Of a stretch of DNA of 64,000 bases, positions 1-11,939 are shown in pieces. This DNA is from Muscardinus avellanarius (Eukaryota > Chordata > Mammalia > Rodentia > Gliridae): positions 152,730,546-152,794,545 of the forward strand of contig OY726560.1 in the NCBI GenBank assembly GCA_963383645.1. The letters are read 5' to 3'. The notes beneath the pieces were generated by a model. It did not search any database. It was not told where the DNA came from and saw only the letters and a program-made list of their open reading frames with translations. Within the stretch, counting starts at the first letter, position 1. Each line of letters opens with the position of its first letter. A program made the translations under genes and the position numbers.

Positions 1-190
1 CTGAGGGTAGGAATGAGATGGGGAATCCTTGCACCCTTTTCTTGATTTTGCTATGAACCTAAAACTGCTCTTAAAAAAAAAAAGTCTGTTTTTTTTTTCA
101 ATGTTAGGTCTGTTATATTAACTAATTGCCTTTATTGCTGGTCTTTTTAAATTGACCTAACTGATGAAAATCTTTTTGAGAAAATATAGA

Positions 191-219
191 AGATAGATAG
201 ATAGATAGATAGATAGATA
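191..219. repeat. (GATA)n microsatellite
   Basis: About seven uninterrupted GATA units followed by an AT-rich tail. Confidence 0.9.
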
Positions 220-324
220 TAGAATATACATTCTATATATGACCATCATTGTGGGGGCCGGCCAGTCATTGTAGAATGCAACTGAAGCTGTATATTATTT
301 TCTCCAGAAAATGAATATTCCTAA

Positions 325-500
325 ACACTCATTCTTCTGAGTGCTGTATACCTAACTAACTTATTTAAGCCTCATAACAACCCAGAACATATTATTATTA
401 TTATTCCCATTTCACAGTGGGAGAAACTGAGGCGCAGATGTTAAACAAGCAACTGAGAAGCAAGGAATCTGGACTCCAGGCTGCCCAGCCCCGAGGCCAG
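325..500 (+). repeat. MIR-like ancient SINE remnant
   Basis: Contains the order of motifs typical of MIR: 'taagcctcataacaaccca', then 'attattcccatttcacag', then 'gagaaactgaggcgcaga'. Diverged. Assigned by recognition only. Confidence 0.65.
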
Positions 501-574
501 CTGCATCCGTGTCCACCAAGTAAACGACTTCTCAGCGATTTACTTTAACTGCCTTAAAATAAGCAAACAACAAA

Positions 575-761
575 GCCGGGCGGGGTGGCACACACGGTTG
601 TAATCCCCACCACTTGAAAGGCTGAGCAGGTGCGTGGCCAGACTGCAACTGAGGGAGGCGCCCAGCAACTCAGTGAAACCCTGTTTCAAAATAAAAAATA
701 AGACAGGGCGTGGGGTGTGGCTTGGAGGTGGAATGCCCCTGGGTTCAATCCCCAGTGTCCT
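575..761 (+). mobile_element. Dimeric B1/ID SINE (squirrel type)
   Basis: Left half starts 'gccgggcggggtggcacaca' (7SL/B1-like). A linker 'tttcaaaataaaaaataa' joins it to the tRNA-like right half, which has a B box 'gggttcaatcccc' and the end 'cagtgtcc'. This is the basic structure of nearly all SINEs in the window. Confidence 0.85.
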
Positions 762-1408
762 CCCCTCCAGAAAAGCAATGGGCACGTGGCCCCGGTTCCT
801 ACCGCATTAAAAGGTAAGGCGTGTGCCCCTCCCTCCGCTCCGCACGCGGCCGCGTTTCACATCCTGACAACTGGGTCCAGATAACTGTGATGGGGGTTCA
901 TTGGCGCACCGTAAGATGCCTACCGCGGCACCCCGCCTCTGCCGTGAGATACCACTAGTACCGTGTCCCCCACTGCCACTCCTGGACATTACCAAATGTC
1001 CCGGGGGAGCGGGGACAGGCGACCCGGCACTCCCGGCCAGGAATCACGGGCTTGAGCCCAGCGCTATCCATGGTGTGAAGAAAACCAACGCAGTACACGG
1101 TGCTGCTGGGCTCGTGGCTTGGACAGGAGACACCAGAGAGAGAGGAGAACCCGAGAGAAAGAGAGGAGGAGCTGCTTCCGAAGGAGAGTTGCTGATACAG
1201 GAGGAAGGACAGGCACGAGTCATGCGCAGGTGGAGGGCAACAGTGGTTTATTCGCAGGTTTGAAAGTCGGGGCAGCAGACACCGAGGAGGACAGAGGGGG
1301 CCACAGAACATGGCAGGGCGCCGAGGCAGTCAAGGAGAGTCAAGAAGACAGGCGGCGGCCAGGCTCCCTCGCGCTCCTCTCTCGGCCTCGGACACGGCGG
1401 CTACTTAC

Positions 1409-1483
1409 TCTTGTTACTGTTCTCACTGACAAAGTCTTCGGAGCCGTCGGAGTCGTCCTCGTCATCTCCGGATGAGATGCCAT
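1409..1483 (-). CDS. FGFR2: FGFR2 exon 4 (acid box)
   Basis: Minus-strand exon of 75 nt between acceptor 'ttttgcatacag' and donor 'A|gtaagtag'. It enters in phase 1 (the codon G|AT spans exons 3/4) and reads [19 protein letters not shown], then SENSNK, then the first base of an Arg codon. This is the acidic linker between Ig domains 1 and 2, which in the FGFR family is known for autoinhibition and for cation and CAM contacts. The human exon, from memory, is 78 nt with two Asn before Lys; here one Asn codon is missing and the frame is kept. Human Ala and Thr/Ala positions read Gly and Ser/Ser here. The length is a multiple of three, so skipping would keep the frame. The next exon is outside the window. 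Confidence 0.93.
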
Positions 1484-1802
1484 CTGTATGCAAAAGAACA
1501 TATCCAAGCATGTGTTTCTGTGAAGCCAAAGGCCGCGATTAGCTAGAGCCTGTTTCTAGGTAGAATTCAACAACCCGGGGGCCCGCCGGGAGAGGCCGAG
1601 GCCGTGTTTAGTTAAGATGGTTTTAATGGCTTAAACTGTCTCTCCAGGAAGACAGTTAGTCTCTGTTATGATTCTCCATGTCTTCTGCTGTGACGCTCTT
1701 CAAACATGCTATAAAACCGGATATGGAGATACTGGGTCTGGGTGTTCAGCTGCAAAAGGTATTCAAGTCCCCAGCAAATATACTGATTGTGTCATATCCC
1801 AA

Positions 1803-1830
1803 GTTGTTGTTGTTGTTGTTGTTGTTGTTG
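1803..1830. repeat. (GTT)n microsatellite
   Basis: Nine uninterrupted GTT units in intron 3. They create spurious poly-Val, poly-Leu and poly-Cys reading frames. Confidence 0.9.
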
Positions 1831-2221
1831 CTTCCCCACAAAACTTTATACCATAAGAAAGGAAGTATCCTCTAAGAAAACATCCCCTCGTGCGGCCCTT
1901 CTGGTCATTAACATTCTGAGAGCAGAACTTTTAAGCATGGCCGCGCAGGGGTCCTGTTCAGTCCCCTTCACGGCCTGGAAGGGAAGTCAAGGGGAGAAAC
2001 TCAGATTTTAATACAGGAACCAGAAATCGGGAGCTTCCCAATTTCAGTCCTATATTCTAAATGACAAAGTTGCCGGTGGCATGAAGGCAAAAACTAATTT
2101 TTACATAGGGAGTGTGCTGCCTTAGGAAGAAAACCTTACTTGGCACAAGAGATGTCTGTCATTCGTAATGACCACCTCTCTGGGGCACCGGGTCCCATGG
2201 AAGAATTTCAAAGACAGATCT

Positions 2222-2348
2222 GCTGGGTGAGGCGGCGTGCACCTAACGTCCCAGCTACTCAGGAGGCCGAGGCAGGAGGACTGGAGCCCAGGAGTTCAAA
2301 GCCAGCCTGGGCAACACAGCAAGACCCCATCTTAAAAAGTAAATAAAT
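2222..2348 (+). mobile_element. 7SL-derived monomeric SINE (older B1-like)
   Basis: Reads 'cccagctactcaggaggc...gcaggaggactggagcccag...agccagcctgggcaacac', closer to ancestral 7SL/Alu-monomer sequence than the dimeric SINEs here. It ends in an A-rich tail and has no ID half. Confidence 0.7.
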
Positions 2349-2365
2349 CGATTTTCTTTTCTTTT

Positions 2366-2560
2366 ACAGTACTGGGGATTGAACCCAGAGGCATTCTACC
2401 TCCGAGCTACATCCCCAGCCCGATTTTTTTACTCTTTACTTTGAAACAGCGTCTCACTAAGTTGCAGAGTGTCTCACTAAGCAGCTGAGGCTGCCTTTGA
2501 ACCCGTGATTCTCCTGTCTCAACCTCCCAAGCACTGGAATTACAAGCGTGTGCCATCAAT
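2366..2560 (-). mobile_element. Dimeric B1/ID SINE
   Basis: Minus orientation: starts 'cagtactggggattgaaccc' (3' end of the ID half) and ends 'attacaagcgtgtgccatca' (B1 head). Confidence 0.85.
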
Positions 2561-2712
2561 TTTCAAAAGAGATCAATAACCCATTCTGAAGCTATGGGCC
2601 CAGCAGCCAGCCCACTAGCAGATCTCACTCGGATTTCACTTGGCCCCCCAAAAAATCTAACCAGAAAACAGCTACAGGGAAGAAAGAGCGTAGCACTCGC
2701 CGTCCAACTCAC

Positions 2713-2979
2713 CTGTGATATTCACCAGGAAGTGCCAAGTTTCACTGTCTACAGTCCTAGCGGCAGTACAAGCATAGAGGCCGGAATCTTTAGGCGTGGC
2801 GCCTTTTATCTGCAAGTATTCCCCAATAAGTACTGTCCTATTGTTGGGCCCCAAGTGCACCCCATCCTTAGTCCAACTGATCATGGTGGCATCTTTCAAC
2901 AGGCATCGCAACTCTAGCGACTCCCCTGGCGCGGCCATGTAAACTTCTGGTTGGGAGATTTGGTATTTGGTTGGTGGCT
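2713..2979 (-). CDS. FGFR2: FGFR2 exon 3 (Ig-like domain 1)
   Basis: Minus-strand exon of 267 nt with a strong polypyrimidine tract and acceptor 'cctttctgcag|AG' and donor 'CACAG|gtgagt'. Residues 40-128 of the precursor form the first Ig-like loop (D1) of the extracellular FGF receptor. The loop cysteines are C65 (in RCLLKD) and C110 (in YACTA), with core Trp W75 (in ISWTKDG). N-glycosylation sequons are N86 (NRT) and N126 (NIT). It matches FGFR2 rather than FGFR1/3/4 through [13 protein letters not shown] and [21 protein letters not shown]1 with the acid box autoinhibits ligand binding in this family. The exon is phase 1 at both ends, so the known short two-loop isoforms that omit D1 are possible in frame. 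No inactivating change is seen. Confidence 0.97.
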
Positions 2980-3490
2980 CTGCAGAAAGGCGGGAGAAAG
3001 AAGACAGAGACAGATGGGAAGGAGAGAGAGGAGACAATGTCCAACAAAGGTCAGTGGAGGCCCGTTCACACCCAGGAGAAGCTGCTCTTCTTTTGCAAAT
3101 GGCCCCAGGAGGCGCCCTCTCCCCGCAACCCAGGAAAGCGCTCTGGCCCTTGGGGAACCCGACTGAGCATCGGAAACCGCCACCAGAGGAAGCACCCAGG
3201 AAGAGCTGTCCTGCTTCAGTGTCCACATCCTGAAGGGCTCGAAAATCAAACCAAAACCCAGCGTGGAACAACGTTCCAGAAAGTCAAGGACCAATCCAGC
3301 GCCTGCATTGTGTGGTTGTGGTACTACTTTTTATTGTAAGAACATTGGCTTTTACAAATGTGTTTGTTGCACATGACTGTGTCTTTCACACACATACCAT
3401 GCTCACTTATGCGTTTGTGATGCAGTCGGCCGGCTGTTACAAAGCCAGGTTTCTTTCCTTTGTTTCTTGCTTGCTTGTTGTTTTTTTCTT

Positions 3491-3681
3491 TAGGTACTCG
3501 AGATGGAACCCGGAAGTGCCATACCACTGGTCTATACCCCCAAGGCCCCCTGTTTTTAAATTTTTTTTAATTCTGAGACAGGGTCTGGCTAAGGTGGTGA
3601 GGCTGGCCTCAAACTTGTGACCCTGCTGCCTCAGTGTCCCGAGCTCACTGGGGTTACAGCTGTACACAGCCATGTCCAGCT
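3491..3681 (-). mobile_element. Diverged dimeric B1/ID SINE
   Basis: Minus orientation. 'taggtactcgagatggaacc' is a degraded ID end, and 'tgaggctggcctcaaacttg' and 'tggggttacagctgtacaca' belong to the B1 half. More diverged than its neighbours. Confidence 0.65.
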
Positions 3682-3892
3682 AGAACCAAGTTTCTTAAAA
3701 TGATATGCCTCAAAATCAAGAGAAACTGATGGACCCCTCTACGAAACAGTCGGCCGTACAGGACGTCCGTGTGCTCTCAGATGCAAGTCAGACGTTGCTG
3801 GTCAGGAGGCTTAATTCTGTGCTGGGCCCAGCTGGGACATGCTGTTTTTCTCCAGATATTAAAAGCCCAGAGACCTTTTGACCAAAAATAAA

Positions 3893-4078
3893 TCAGGCAT
3901 GAGGGTGCACACCTGTAATCCCACTACTTAAGGCAGGAGAATTGCAAGCTCAAGGCCAGCCTCCAGAACTTAGCAAAACCCTGCTTCAAAATAAAATAAA
4001 ATCAGGCTGGAGGTGTAGCTTGAAGGTAGAATGCCTCTGGGTTCAATTTCCAGTACCGAAAGATAAATAAATAAAAAG
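3893..4078 (+). mobile_element. Dimeric B1/ID SINE
   Basis: 'gcacacctgtaatcccacta' head with an internal deletion, then 'ggctggaggtgtagcttgaa' and 'tccagtaccgaaagataaat' with a (TAAA) tail. Confidence 0.85.
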
Positions 4079-6066
4079 ACTAAAACCAAAAGGAGCAAAC
4101 TAGCTGCAGAGCCAAGAGGTGCTTCCTAATCATGACCCTGCTGAGCCCTATCTGCCCCCACCCCAGTCCTCCTTCCAAAGCTGGATCCTCCCAGCCTACC
4201 AACCCCATCACGTTCATCCAGGCCCTCCGCCTCCCCCACGTCCTGTGCCTTTCTCCTCTCTGTGCCTTTCTCTCCTCTTCCCCACTCAACCTAACTTATC
4301 CTTCCAGGCCCAAATTCTGCACCGCCAAGCTCCTTCCATGACAAGCAGCCTGCATCAGTCTCCCACCCAGACGTGAAGCGAGCCTCTTGCCTCCATCACA
4401 GACCCACCCGCTTCTCCAGCTCCCACAATTCCCTATCAGGGTGTCCTGCCTCCCCCAAGAGGCACCCGGCTCCCAGAGACAGGGTTCAGGGCTCATGGGT
4501 CTTCACGGCCTCCCACCTCTACCACAGGGCACATTTGGCATGCACAGGGAAATACCATCACACTAAATATCATCAGTCCCCAAATATGCAGGGCAGGCTG
4601 GGACCCAAGAGGATCTACTCACGCAACTTCTCCAAAGTTCTCCTTCCACCTGGGAGCAAGTCATTGGCCTTTAAGGAGAACCACAAGGACCTGTGAAGCA
4701 AGCTTTCACCCCCACAGTGAGAGCTATGAATGGTACACAGAGTCCCTGGCCCAGAAAAAAGCATCACTTCCTTCCCACCAGGCTCAAGAACCACAGTGGA
4801 GCTGTGCCACATCACGAGACAGATGCTCTGCCCAGAGCACACTCAAAATGACAGATCTCGCACGTGATTGAAATCAAGTCCACTCAACGCTGTAACCCCA
4901 CTATTCAAGGAGCATCGGGTCCAGGAAATCCCACCACCACCAGCCAACACAGGTCCCAGGCCTTCCAGACCGGGCCCATCGTAAGCCACACAGGCCAACG
5001 GGGGCCCAGCTGCTAAACAGACATGAACAGAGATAACCACACAAAAGAAAGGAAAGGGGTAGAACTGAACATGGACAAGCCCACCCCAAAACAAGAACAG
5101 AAGAGCCCCAAGTGGCAGGCAGGTTATGTTTCAAATCCACCTCTCAACAACTATCTACCGAACATCCTCCAGAGAGGCCAAGCTTTGTCTAGACGCTCAA
5201 AAGGAACACAGACACGACAACCTGCCCTTGCGATGCTTCCCCCGCAGAGGCAACGGACCTATCTATCTACAATCTATCTACATCAAATATAATCGTGAGC
5301 AGTGGTCTCAAGTGTGCAGAAAGGAGCAGCGTGAGATAGCAGCTACGAGGAAGTCAGGGGCGAGGTTGGATCCCAGCAGGAACTGGCCAGACATGGCCCA
5401 GGGGCCAGCCCAGCCCCGGCAGGCTTTTGTAAACAAAGTTTCCTTGGCACCGCTGTCTTGCCTGGTCGCTGTGCTGTCTGGGGCAGAGAGGAGTGGTTGC
5501 AACAGAGACCCTGTGGCCAGCAAGGCCTCCAGCATTCATCACGGCCTTGCCTTTACAGGGAGTGTCCCGGCTCCGGCCATATGAGATGGTCAGAGAAGGC
5601 GCCTCCCAAGAGCAGCCATTTGGGCTGAGCTGCAAAAGATGGAAGGAAGTTGGAAAGATGAGAGGAACTTGGCTGGAAGGTTCTCAGACCAGGGCCCTGG
5701 GCTAGTGAACCGAGTGGCCAAGAGAGAACAGCTAGCATCCTGGACAGAAGAGGGAGAGGAGAAACACACGAAGGAGGGGCCTCAGGGTGGCCCCACATCT
5801 CAGACCACCGGCTGCTGCACCCCCGGAGTCACGGACCGGCTCCACCCTCATGACAGGTGATGGTGCCCGAAGGTTACCCTGCCCAGCCCCTTTTCCAGCT
5901 GCTAGAAGCAAAGATTCAATGTCATTTAGGCCCTACGTTTTCAACAGTTACTGAAACAGCACCCCCAATCCATTCCAATATTAGAATGCATTACATGGAA
6001 TAAGCCGAGGTACAAAATAATCAGTACTGATTATGACCACATCGTGTGACCAGCCCGTCATCACGA
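4079..6066. other. Unique intronic DNA, no feature recognised
   Basis: SINE-free part of FGFR2 intron 2. ORFs up to 152 aa occur on both strands without recognisable domains. A short imperfect CTAT cluster lies at 5261-5283. Confidence 0.6.
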
Positions 6067-6190
6067 ATGTTCTGGGCCCCAGTACGGCGGTGCACACCTG
6101 TAATCCCAGCTATGCCGGGAGGCTGAGGTGGGAGGATTACAAATTCAAGGCCAGCCCGGATAACTTAGTGAAACTCTGTCTGGGAGGAGG
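6067..6190 (+). mobile_element. B1-half SINE fragment
   Basis: 'cacacctgtaatcccagcta...gaggctgaggtgggaggatt...gataacttagtgaaactctg'. It stops before any ID half. Confidence 0.75.
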
Positions 6191-9100
6191 ACGAGGAGGA
6201 GGAGAATGTTCTGGAATCTGCTTTTCTCTGAGCCAGAATTTGTCATCAAGCATTCCTACATAGGGAAGCAGCTGACCAAAGCTCCAACACTTCCCTCCCT
6301 GAAAGGGAAGGCGACTGGGGCCCTCGGAGCCCATGTGCTTCCGTCCTGCCCGGCACAGGAGCTCAGGCTCCTGTCCTGCCCGCATCAGGCTCTCAGGCTC
6401 CCGGGGACGAAGGGGAGAAGGCATCTGTGACAAGGCTGCAGGCCTCTCTCCTGACAAGGCAGATTTCTCTGTTTCTAAAAGAAGTGTTTTTACTGAGAAT
6501 CCCTTCCTTCACAAGAAATCAGTGAACCACCAAGTCTTGCTGAAACCTGGGGTGTCTGAGTCGCTGGGGCAATGTTACCAAAACACGCCTGTCAGTGCAC
6601 AAAGAAGAGCCAGGGACTGCGGCGGCTCCTGGGCGGGATCAAGTCTGGTTAGCGCCTAGACCGCGGAGGTGCTTGGTACGAGGGCGCTGTCCTGGATATG
6701 AATTAGACACCCTGAGCTCCGGCGGTTCCTACCCCGCCTGACACCTCAGCCGCAGGCTCCCCACTGTGGAGGAGCAGGGACTCCCAAATATCCTGCCTTT
6801 ATCTGCGGGGCTCCAATGAGCTGCCGAATGTGAATTTCATCGTCCAGCTACAACCCAAGAAGCCAGTGATAGCCACTGTCACTCAGCTCCCCAAAGCGAA
6901 GATGCCCACCACGACTGGGTGCCTCCGTGTCCAGAGGACGATCGGGGAACATCTGCATTGCATCTCAAGACACCGACCGATGTTCCTGATGGGCTCCCAC
7001 CTCGATGGGCAGTTAAGATGTCTTGACGGACTAAAAATGGAACCTGTTTCCAGTAAAACCAGGTCAAAACTGTCGCTCGGTTCACTCTTGAGATGACAAG
7101 CCTCAAGGATGGTAAAAAAAAAAAAAAATCTCCCCCAAATAGATCAGAAGATAAATGACTTCATTCAGAAAACCAAGCCACCCCAACTTCCAAGCCTCGG
7201 TCCAGTAACTGCTGCCCTGATAGGTCCAGAGAGCCTGGCCCGCCCTCCCTCCCTCCTCTGCCAGTTTCACAAAAGGTCCCTCAGGTCAGTGGTATCTGTG
7301 GCGATCAATGCAGCCACATCCCAAGGCGCCCTAGGAAGACTTCAAGCACATGCTGGGGAGAAAGGGCAGTGGATGAAGAAAAGCAGAAAAAAGGGAAGGA
7401 AGAGGCTGAAACAATAAGGCGGGGTCAATAAGAAAGGGATATTCAGAGAGGCAGAAGGGGGCTGGGATCACAGTGCGAGGGACAGTGCCACACCAGCCCT
7501 TCCCAGGTTACCCAGCATCGCCACGACCCAGCTCAAAGGTCACTGAACGCAGGCAGCTCTGGGCCAGCGTGCCCAGAGCCCCCGAGCTGGCCCAGTGTTA
7601 GCCACGCGGACACTGTTCACGCCCTTTGCTTTCTCAGGGACTTTGGCTTCTCTCCGGCGATTGAATACTCCGGGTCACCTGGGAGTCTGTGCCCTGCAAA
7701 CACAGCTCTCACAGTCCTTGGTGAACATCTCCCAGCCAAACTCGCCCCGCACTGTTCTGAGGTTGGCCAAAGACGATCTGCTGCCGGGGATGCTGCGTCC
7801 ACCCACCTCGCCCACACCCCCAGCTTGGACAGCCTCCCGCCGCCGCCGACACGGGTGCTCCCTCCCCGACTCCACCCAGCTGCGCGGCCTGCTCTGTAAA
7901 ATATGACAGTTGACACAGGGCACGGAATTCCCTGGGAAATCTCAACAATGCCTTTTATAGCCGTATTCGCAGGTCCTGGATTGGATGCTTCTGGTGCTAC
8001 AGTACACCTTTCCACGGGGCACACAGCCCACAGGTCCCGTTCCTGCTAAAACACACTCTGCTCTCACCAAACGCTCTTCCAGAAGTTTCCACTCACTGAA
8101 AGCAGGTCCCCACATATTTTTCAGAATAGAAAATGGAGTTGGAGAAGAAGCCAGCAAGTTGGAACAAAGGCGCCCATGCTGGACGGTCTGTCGTGTCGCC
8201 TAAGCCTGCTGAGCAAACAAGGTGACGGGTTTACTTTCTGGGAGGGCTGGCGTCCACCTGCTGCGCCCCACGGCGCCAGCCTTGGCGCCTCCCGCCAAAG
8301 CTTCCAACACAGACAAGTGCTGGCAGCTCGCGTGCGTGAGGCAGCTTCTCGGTAAGCTGACTCCTCTGCCTTTCGGGAAAATGAAAGAGGGGGCACGCCT
8401 TCAGCTAGTCATAAAGTAAACGGTGAGAACACAGGGTCACCCACTGCAGCCTGGGGGACCCCTGCCTGACCGAGCCACTCGCTCCCCAGAACTCCCTCCC
8501 GCCAGTATCTCTTGGAGCAGACGGAAATTCAGAACAGAAGAGACTGCAACCGGGAGAGGGAAACTGAGGCCGGAAGATCTGACCCTTCAAGTCCCTCAGC
8601 AGATCCAGGGAGAGGTCGTGAACCCTGGGTGTGGCATCACCCAGGAGATGGGTTTGACATCCTGGACAAGCCACAAGAGTCTGCTTCCCTGCAAGTGGAG
8701 GAAGGGGGTGGATCCTCCGCTCTGCACCTGCCGCCCTCGGAGAGAGAATCCCATGCTGGTCAGTACCCGGGACTCTGGCTCCCCGGTGCACGCCCGCTGA
8801 ATCCTCCCCCAGCGCCAGCGCCATCGGAGGGCTGTCTGGATGGGCACAGTTAGAGTCTGGAAACAGTGAGCTACTTCAGGTAACACTTCTTGTTGCCAAA
8901 CCAAGATAGCAGCACTTCAGACTGTCACTTTGTATCATGTTTGCCTATAAACTTTCCCGTGTGGTTTCTGAAATGGCGCCCAAATGCAAACAGAGAGCAG
9001 ATGGGAACCCGAGTCACGCCCTGGCCAATCGTCTCCAGGGGAATACATGACAGACTCGAACCTTCTGGAAGGAAAATGCCGATGGCACAGCCAGCCACGC

Positions 9101-10357
9101 CACATTTCACCTTCACAGAGAAAGGGGCTTCTGGGGCGTCCCCAGGACGCTGCCTTTCCAAAAATCTAGATGGTCCCAGTTTCAAGGGTGCAGCGGGGTC
9201 GCCCCAGAACACATACCCCTGAGGGTTCTCCCTCTCAGAAAGCCAGGGGTATTCAAACTCTAAACACAATCCTCTTAAAAGAGGACCAAGGAAAAAATCT
9301 GTGAACAGATTCCTCTGGAAGAAAAGGAGGAAAATGATGGGAGAGGCGAGAAAGTAGAGAAGGAAAATGGAGAGAGAATAAAGGGGGCAGGGAGGGAAAA
9401 GATAGGAAGGGAGGAGGAGGAGGAGGAGGAGGAGGAGGAGGAGGAGGAGGAGGGAGAGGAGGAAGAGGAGGAGACAGAGGGAGGAGGCCTAGGCTGGGAG
9501 CTAAACCCACCTCCCCCACCCCCTGCTGCCAGCCCCCCCACTGCTGCCCCAGGGCACAGCTTGGCCCACAGAACCGAGCTGGGAGCATCTGGGGCAAGCA
9601 TAATAAAATGGCCTGGGTTTCTCCTCCCAGACATTCTGCCACCTAGTACAATACAAATAAACATTTGTATTTTTATTACAAATGTGGGACTGCCAAAAGT
9701 CTTGACAGAGAAACACGCGGATCAAGCTGCAAATGTCACTGCAAAGCCACCCACAGGGAGTGCCTGGCAGGTGAGGGCAGCGGAGGCACCCGCCCTTGAG
9801 CTCTCCCCGCCTCCTGGCCTTTAGAACGTCCTGGAGTGGCACTCCGGGATCCCGGCAAGATGCTTGAGCTGTCCTCCTGGAAGAGAGTGCAGAACACCTC
9901 GCATATTTACAACCCCTGAGCTGGGGCGCGCAAACTGGTCGGAAGGCACCTGGCGCATCCAGCCTGGCTTTTTGGAAACCCGTGACGCTTAGCAAGACCC
10001 GGCCTTTGGAAGAGCACAGTGCCCAGTTTGCCATAACATACTCTGTGCAAAGGGCACAGGAACTTGGCAGAGTGGCAGTGAGGTGGAGGGGTCCAGCGAT
10101 GGTGTCGGAAGAACTGCCTCTAATGACGGGGACTCGGTACAGACACCAAGTCGGCGTCCACAGAGCTGGCTGCCCCAGCTCAGGCCCCTCAAAGCTTCCC
10201 TTTGCAAGAGCCAACTTGTAGGAAGACAAAAATCCTGACATCAAAAAGAGCCCTTCTAGGCACAGGTAGGTACTACTTGTTTGTAAAGGGAGGGAAGAGG
10301 GAATGCTGTTCTGTGCGGCATAAAGATGTAAGCGCTCAACCTCAGGAAGCCCTGCCA
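6191..10357. other. Unique intronic DNA with a purine-rich tract
   Basis: SINE-free part of intron 2. A purine-rich stretch lies at about 9273-9492 (listed separately) and a short A-run at 7111-7126. Frames of 100 or more residues appear on both strands with no recognisable family, and none has a splice or codon pattern I can support. Confidence 0.55.
9273..9492. repeat. Purine-rich tract with (GGA)n core
   Basis: About 220 bp that is mostly A/G on the plus strand, with an uninterrupted (GGA)n core at about 9411-9453. It generates poly-Ser, poly-Pro and poly-Glu shadow frames. Confidence 0.9.
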
Positions 10358-10560
10358 GCCCGGCGTGGTGGTGCACGCCTGCAATCCCAGTACTTGGGGA
10401 GGCTGAGACAGAAAACTGCAAGTTCAAAGCCGGCCTCCGGAACTTAGCAAGACCCTTAGCAACGCAGTAAGACCCCATTTTAAAATAAAAAATAAAAGAG
10501 GGCCAGGGGTGTAGCTCAGAGGTAGAACGCCCCTGTGTTTAGTCCCCAGTACCGAAAAGA
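10358..10560 (+). mobile_element. Dimeric B1/ID SINE
   Basis: 'gcccggcgtggtggtgcacg' head, duplicated 'acttagcaagacccttagca' mid-part, 'ggggtgtagctcagaggtag' A box, and 'ccccagtaccgaaaaga' end. Confidence 0.9.
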
Positions 10561-11939
10561 TACACTGCCCACACAGAAACGGGGCTCAGAAAGAAGTCAC
10601 CGCGGTGAACAGTGGGTAAGAGAGGAGGCTACGAACCCTGTGAGCCTTCCTCTTTCCCAACAACTGTCACGACAACCTAAAGGCCCATGCCAGACCTTGA
10701 AATGCCCTCCGTCGGTGTCGCCGGTACCACCACAACCACTAATACCTACATCTGCAGCAGTAGCTTGACGGCTCTAGAAACTCTGGGCTGGCTCACTCCC
10801 TGCTTCCTCAGATGGAAAGTGGCTAATGTTTCCAATATGGTAACCATTAAAAACGATATATTTAGGCACACCCCTCCCGCAATTTAGGTCTATGAGAGAC
10901 AGGGTGAACAGCTCTCTACATTTGAAAGAAATTATGTTGGCGCCCATGAGACAATAAAAATGCAGAGGAGCAACAAGCCTAAGAAGGCGCTTGGTGAGGA
11001 GGGGGCCACCGGACCCCTGACACTTGGACCCAAGTGGAAACGTTGGCATCTCCTCTCTCCCATCCTGACGTTTCAGGCTTCCAGTGATAGTGTTCGCAAA
11101 ATGGGAAGAGAGGTGCAAAGAGACCCCCCCAACTGCTCCCCACCGTGATACATGCATTCCGCTTTTACATTCACGAGAGCAAAACGCCCATTGGGCCATC
11201 AAGACACGTGTACAGAATCAGTACCAGGTCGGTACCTTCCGCATGGAATCCCTAGCTATTGGCTGCTTTGCTTGAGCAAGAACTGCAAAACTGAGCTTTC
11301 TGTTCAGAAAGCACATCCCAAAGAGATGGGCCGTGAGACCCTATAGCGCCCAGGAAGTAGAAACTTGCATTACAAGTTATGGCCAGCCCTGCGCTCCCCA
11401 GCTCCAACGTACAATGAGCACTCTGTCCATGGCCGCCCAGCCAGCCGGCCCTGAGCCACCTCCTCCTCCTGAAAACACACAGAGTGAGCGGGCACTCCTC
11501 CCGTCTGCAGGGCTTCTCAGGACACTGTCACCAAAAGCTGGCCCTGCAGACTGTAGCCACCTGCAGCCCTCGCTCGGGAGCAGGACCAGGGCTGCGCTCG
11601 GCACTCTAACAGCAGGAAGGGGACGCGGGGTCCCCAGGAGGGAAAGGAGTGGACAGATGTGTCCAACCTTGAGTGGCATGATCTTAAGGGCCAGGGTGGC
11701 CTTGTAGAGTTGTCGCCCTGGAAGATAAATGCCTGGCATTTTCAGATCTGAAATCTAAACTTCAAACAACACCTTTGTTCCTGAGTCCCAAAGACAGCAC
11801 TGGAGCCAGGCGGCCCAGGTAGCCCCAGCACCTTGCAAAGTAGTAATAACCAGCTGTGCTCCACAGCCAGACCCCCGCCCCGGGTGGCACCAGCTTCACA
11901 GCTCCACCTCTCCTTGGTCCTTCGCTGCCATCCCTTTGG

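Larger units (their letters stand above)
1..1408 (-). other. FGFR2: FGFR2 intron 4, partial
   Basis: Sequence downstream (in the gene's direction) of the exon 4 donor, running off the window. It carries a GATA microsatellite, a MIR-like remnant and one dimeric SINE, listed separately. The part at about 800-1400 is GC-rich with purine-rich stretches. ORFs here on both strands have no recognisable domain and are treated as chance. Confidence 0.75.
1484..2712 (-). other. FGFR2: FGFR2 intron 3
   Basis: A 1.23-kb intron between exons 3 and 4. It contains a GTT microsatellite, one older 7SL-like monomer and one dimeric SINE. No other gene signal is seen. Confidence 0.9.

Noticed and set aside
2594..3339. 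Plus-strand ORFs opposite FGFR2 exon 3
   Set aside because: Antisense shadows of the Ig-domain exon and its pyrimidine tract.
9253..10478. Poly-Ser/poly-Pro ORFs and a 325-residue minus ORF
   Set aside because: They come from the GGA purine tract and a SINE in FGFR2 intron 2. No domain is seen and the frame crosses a SINE.
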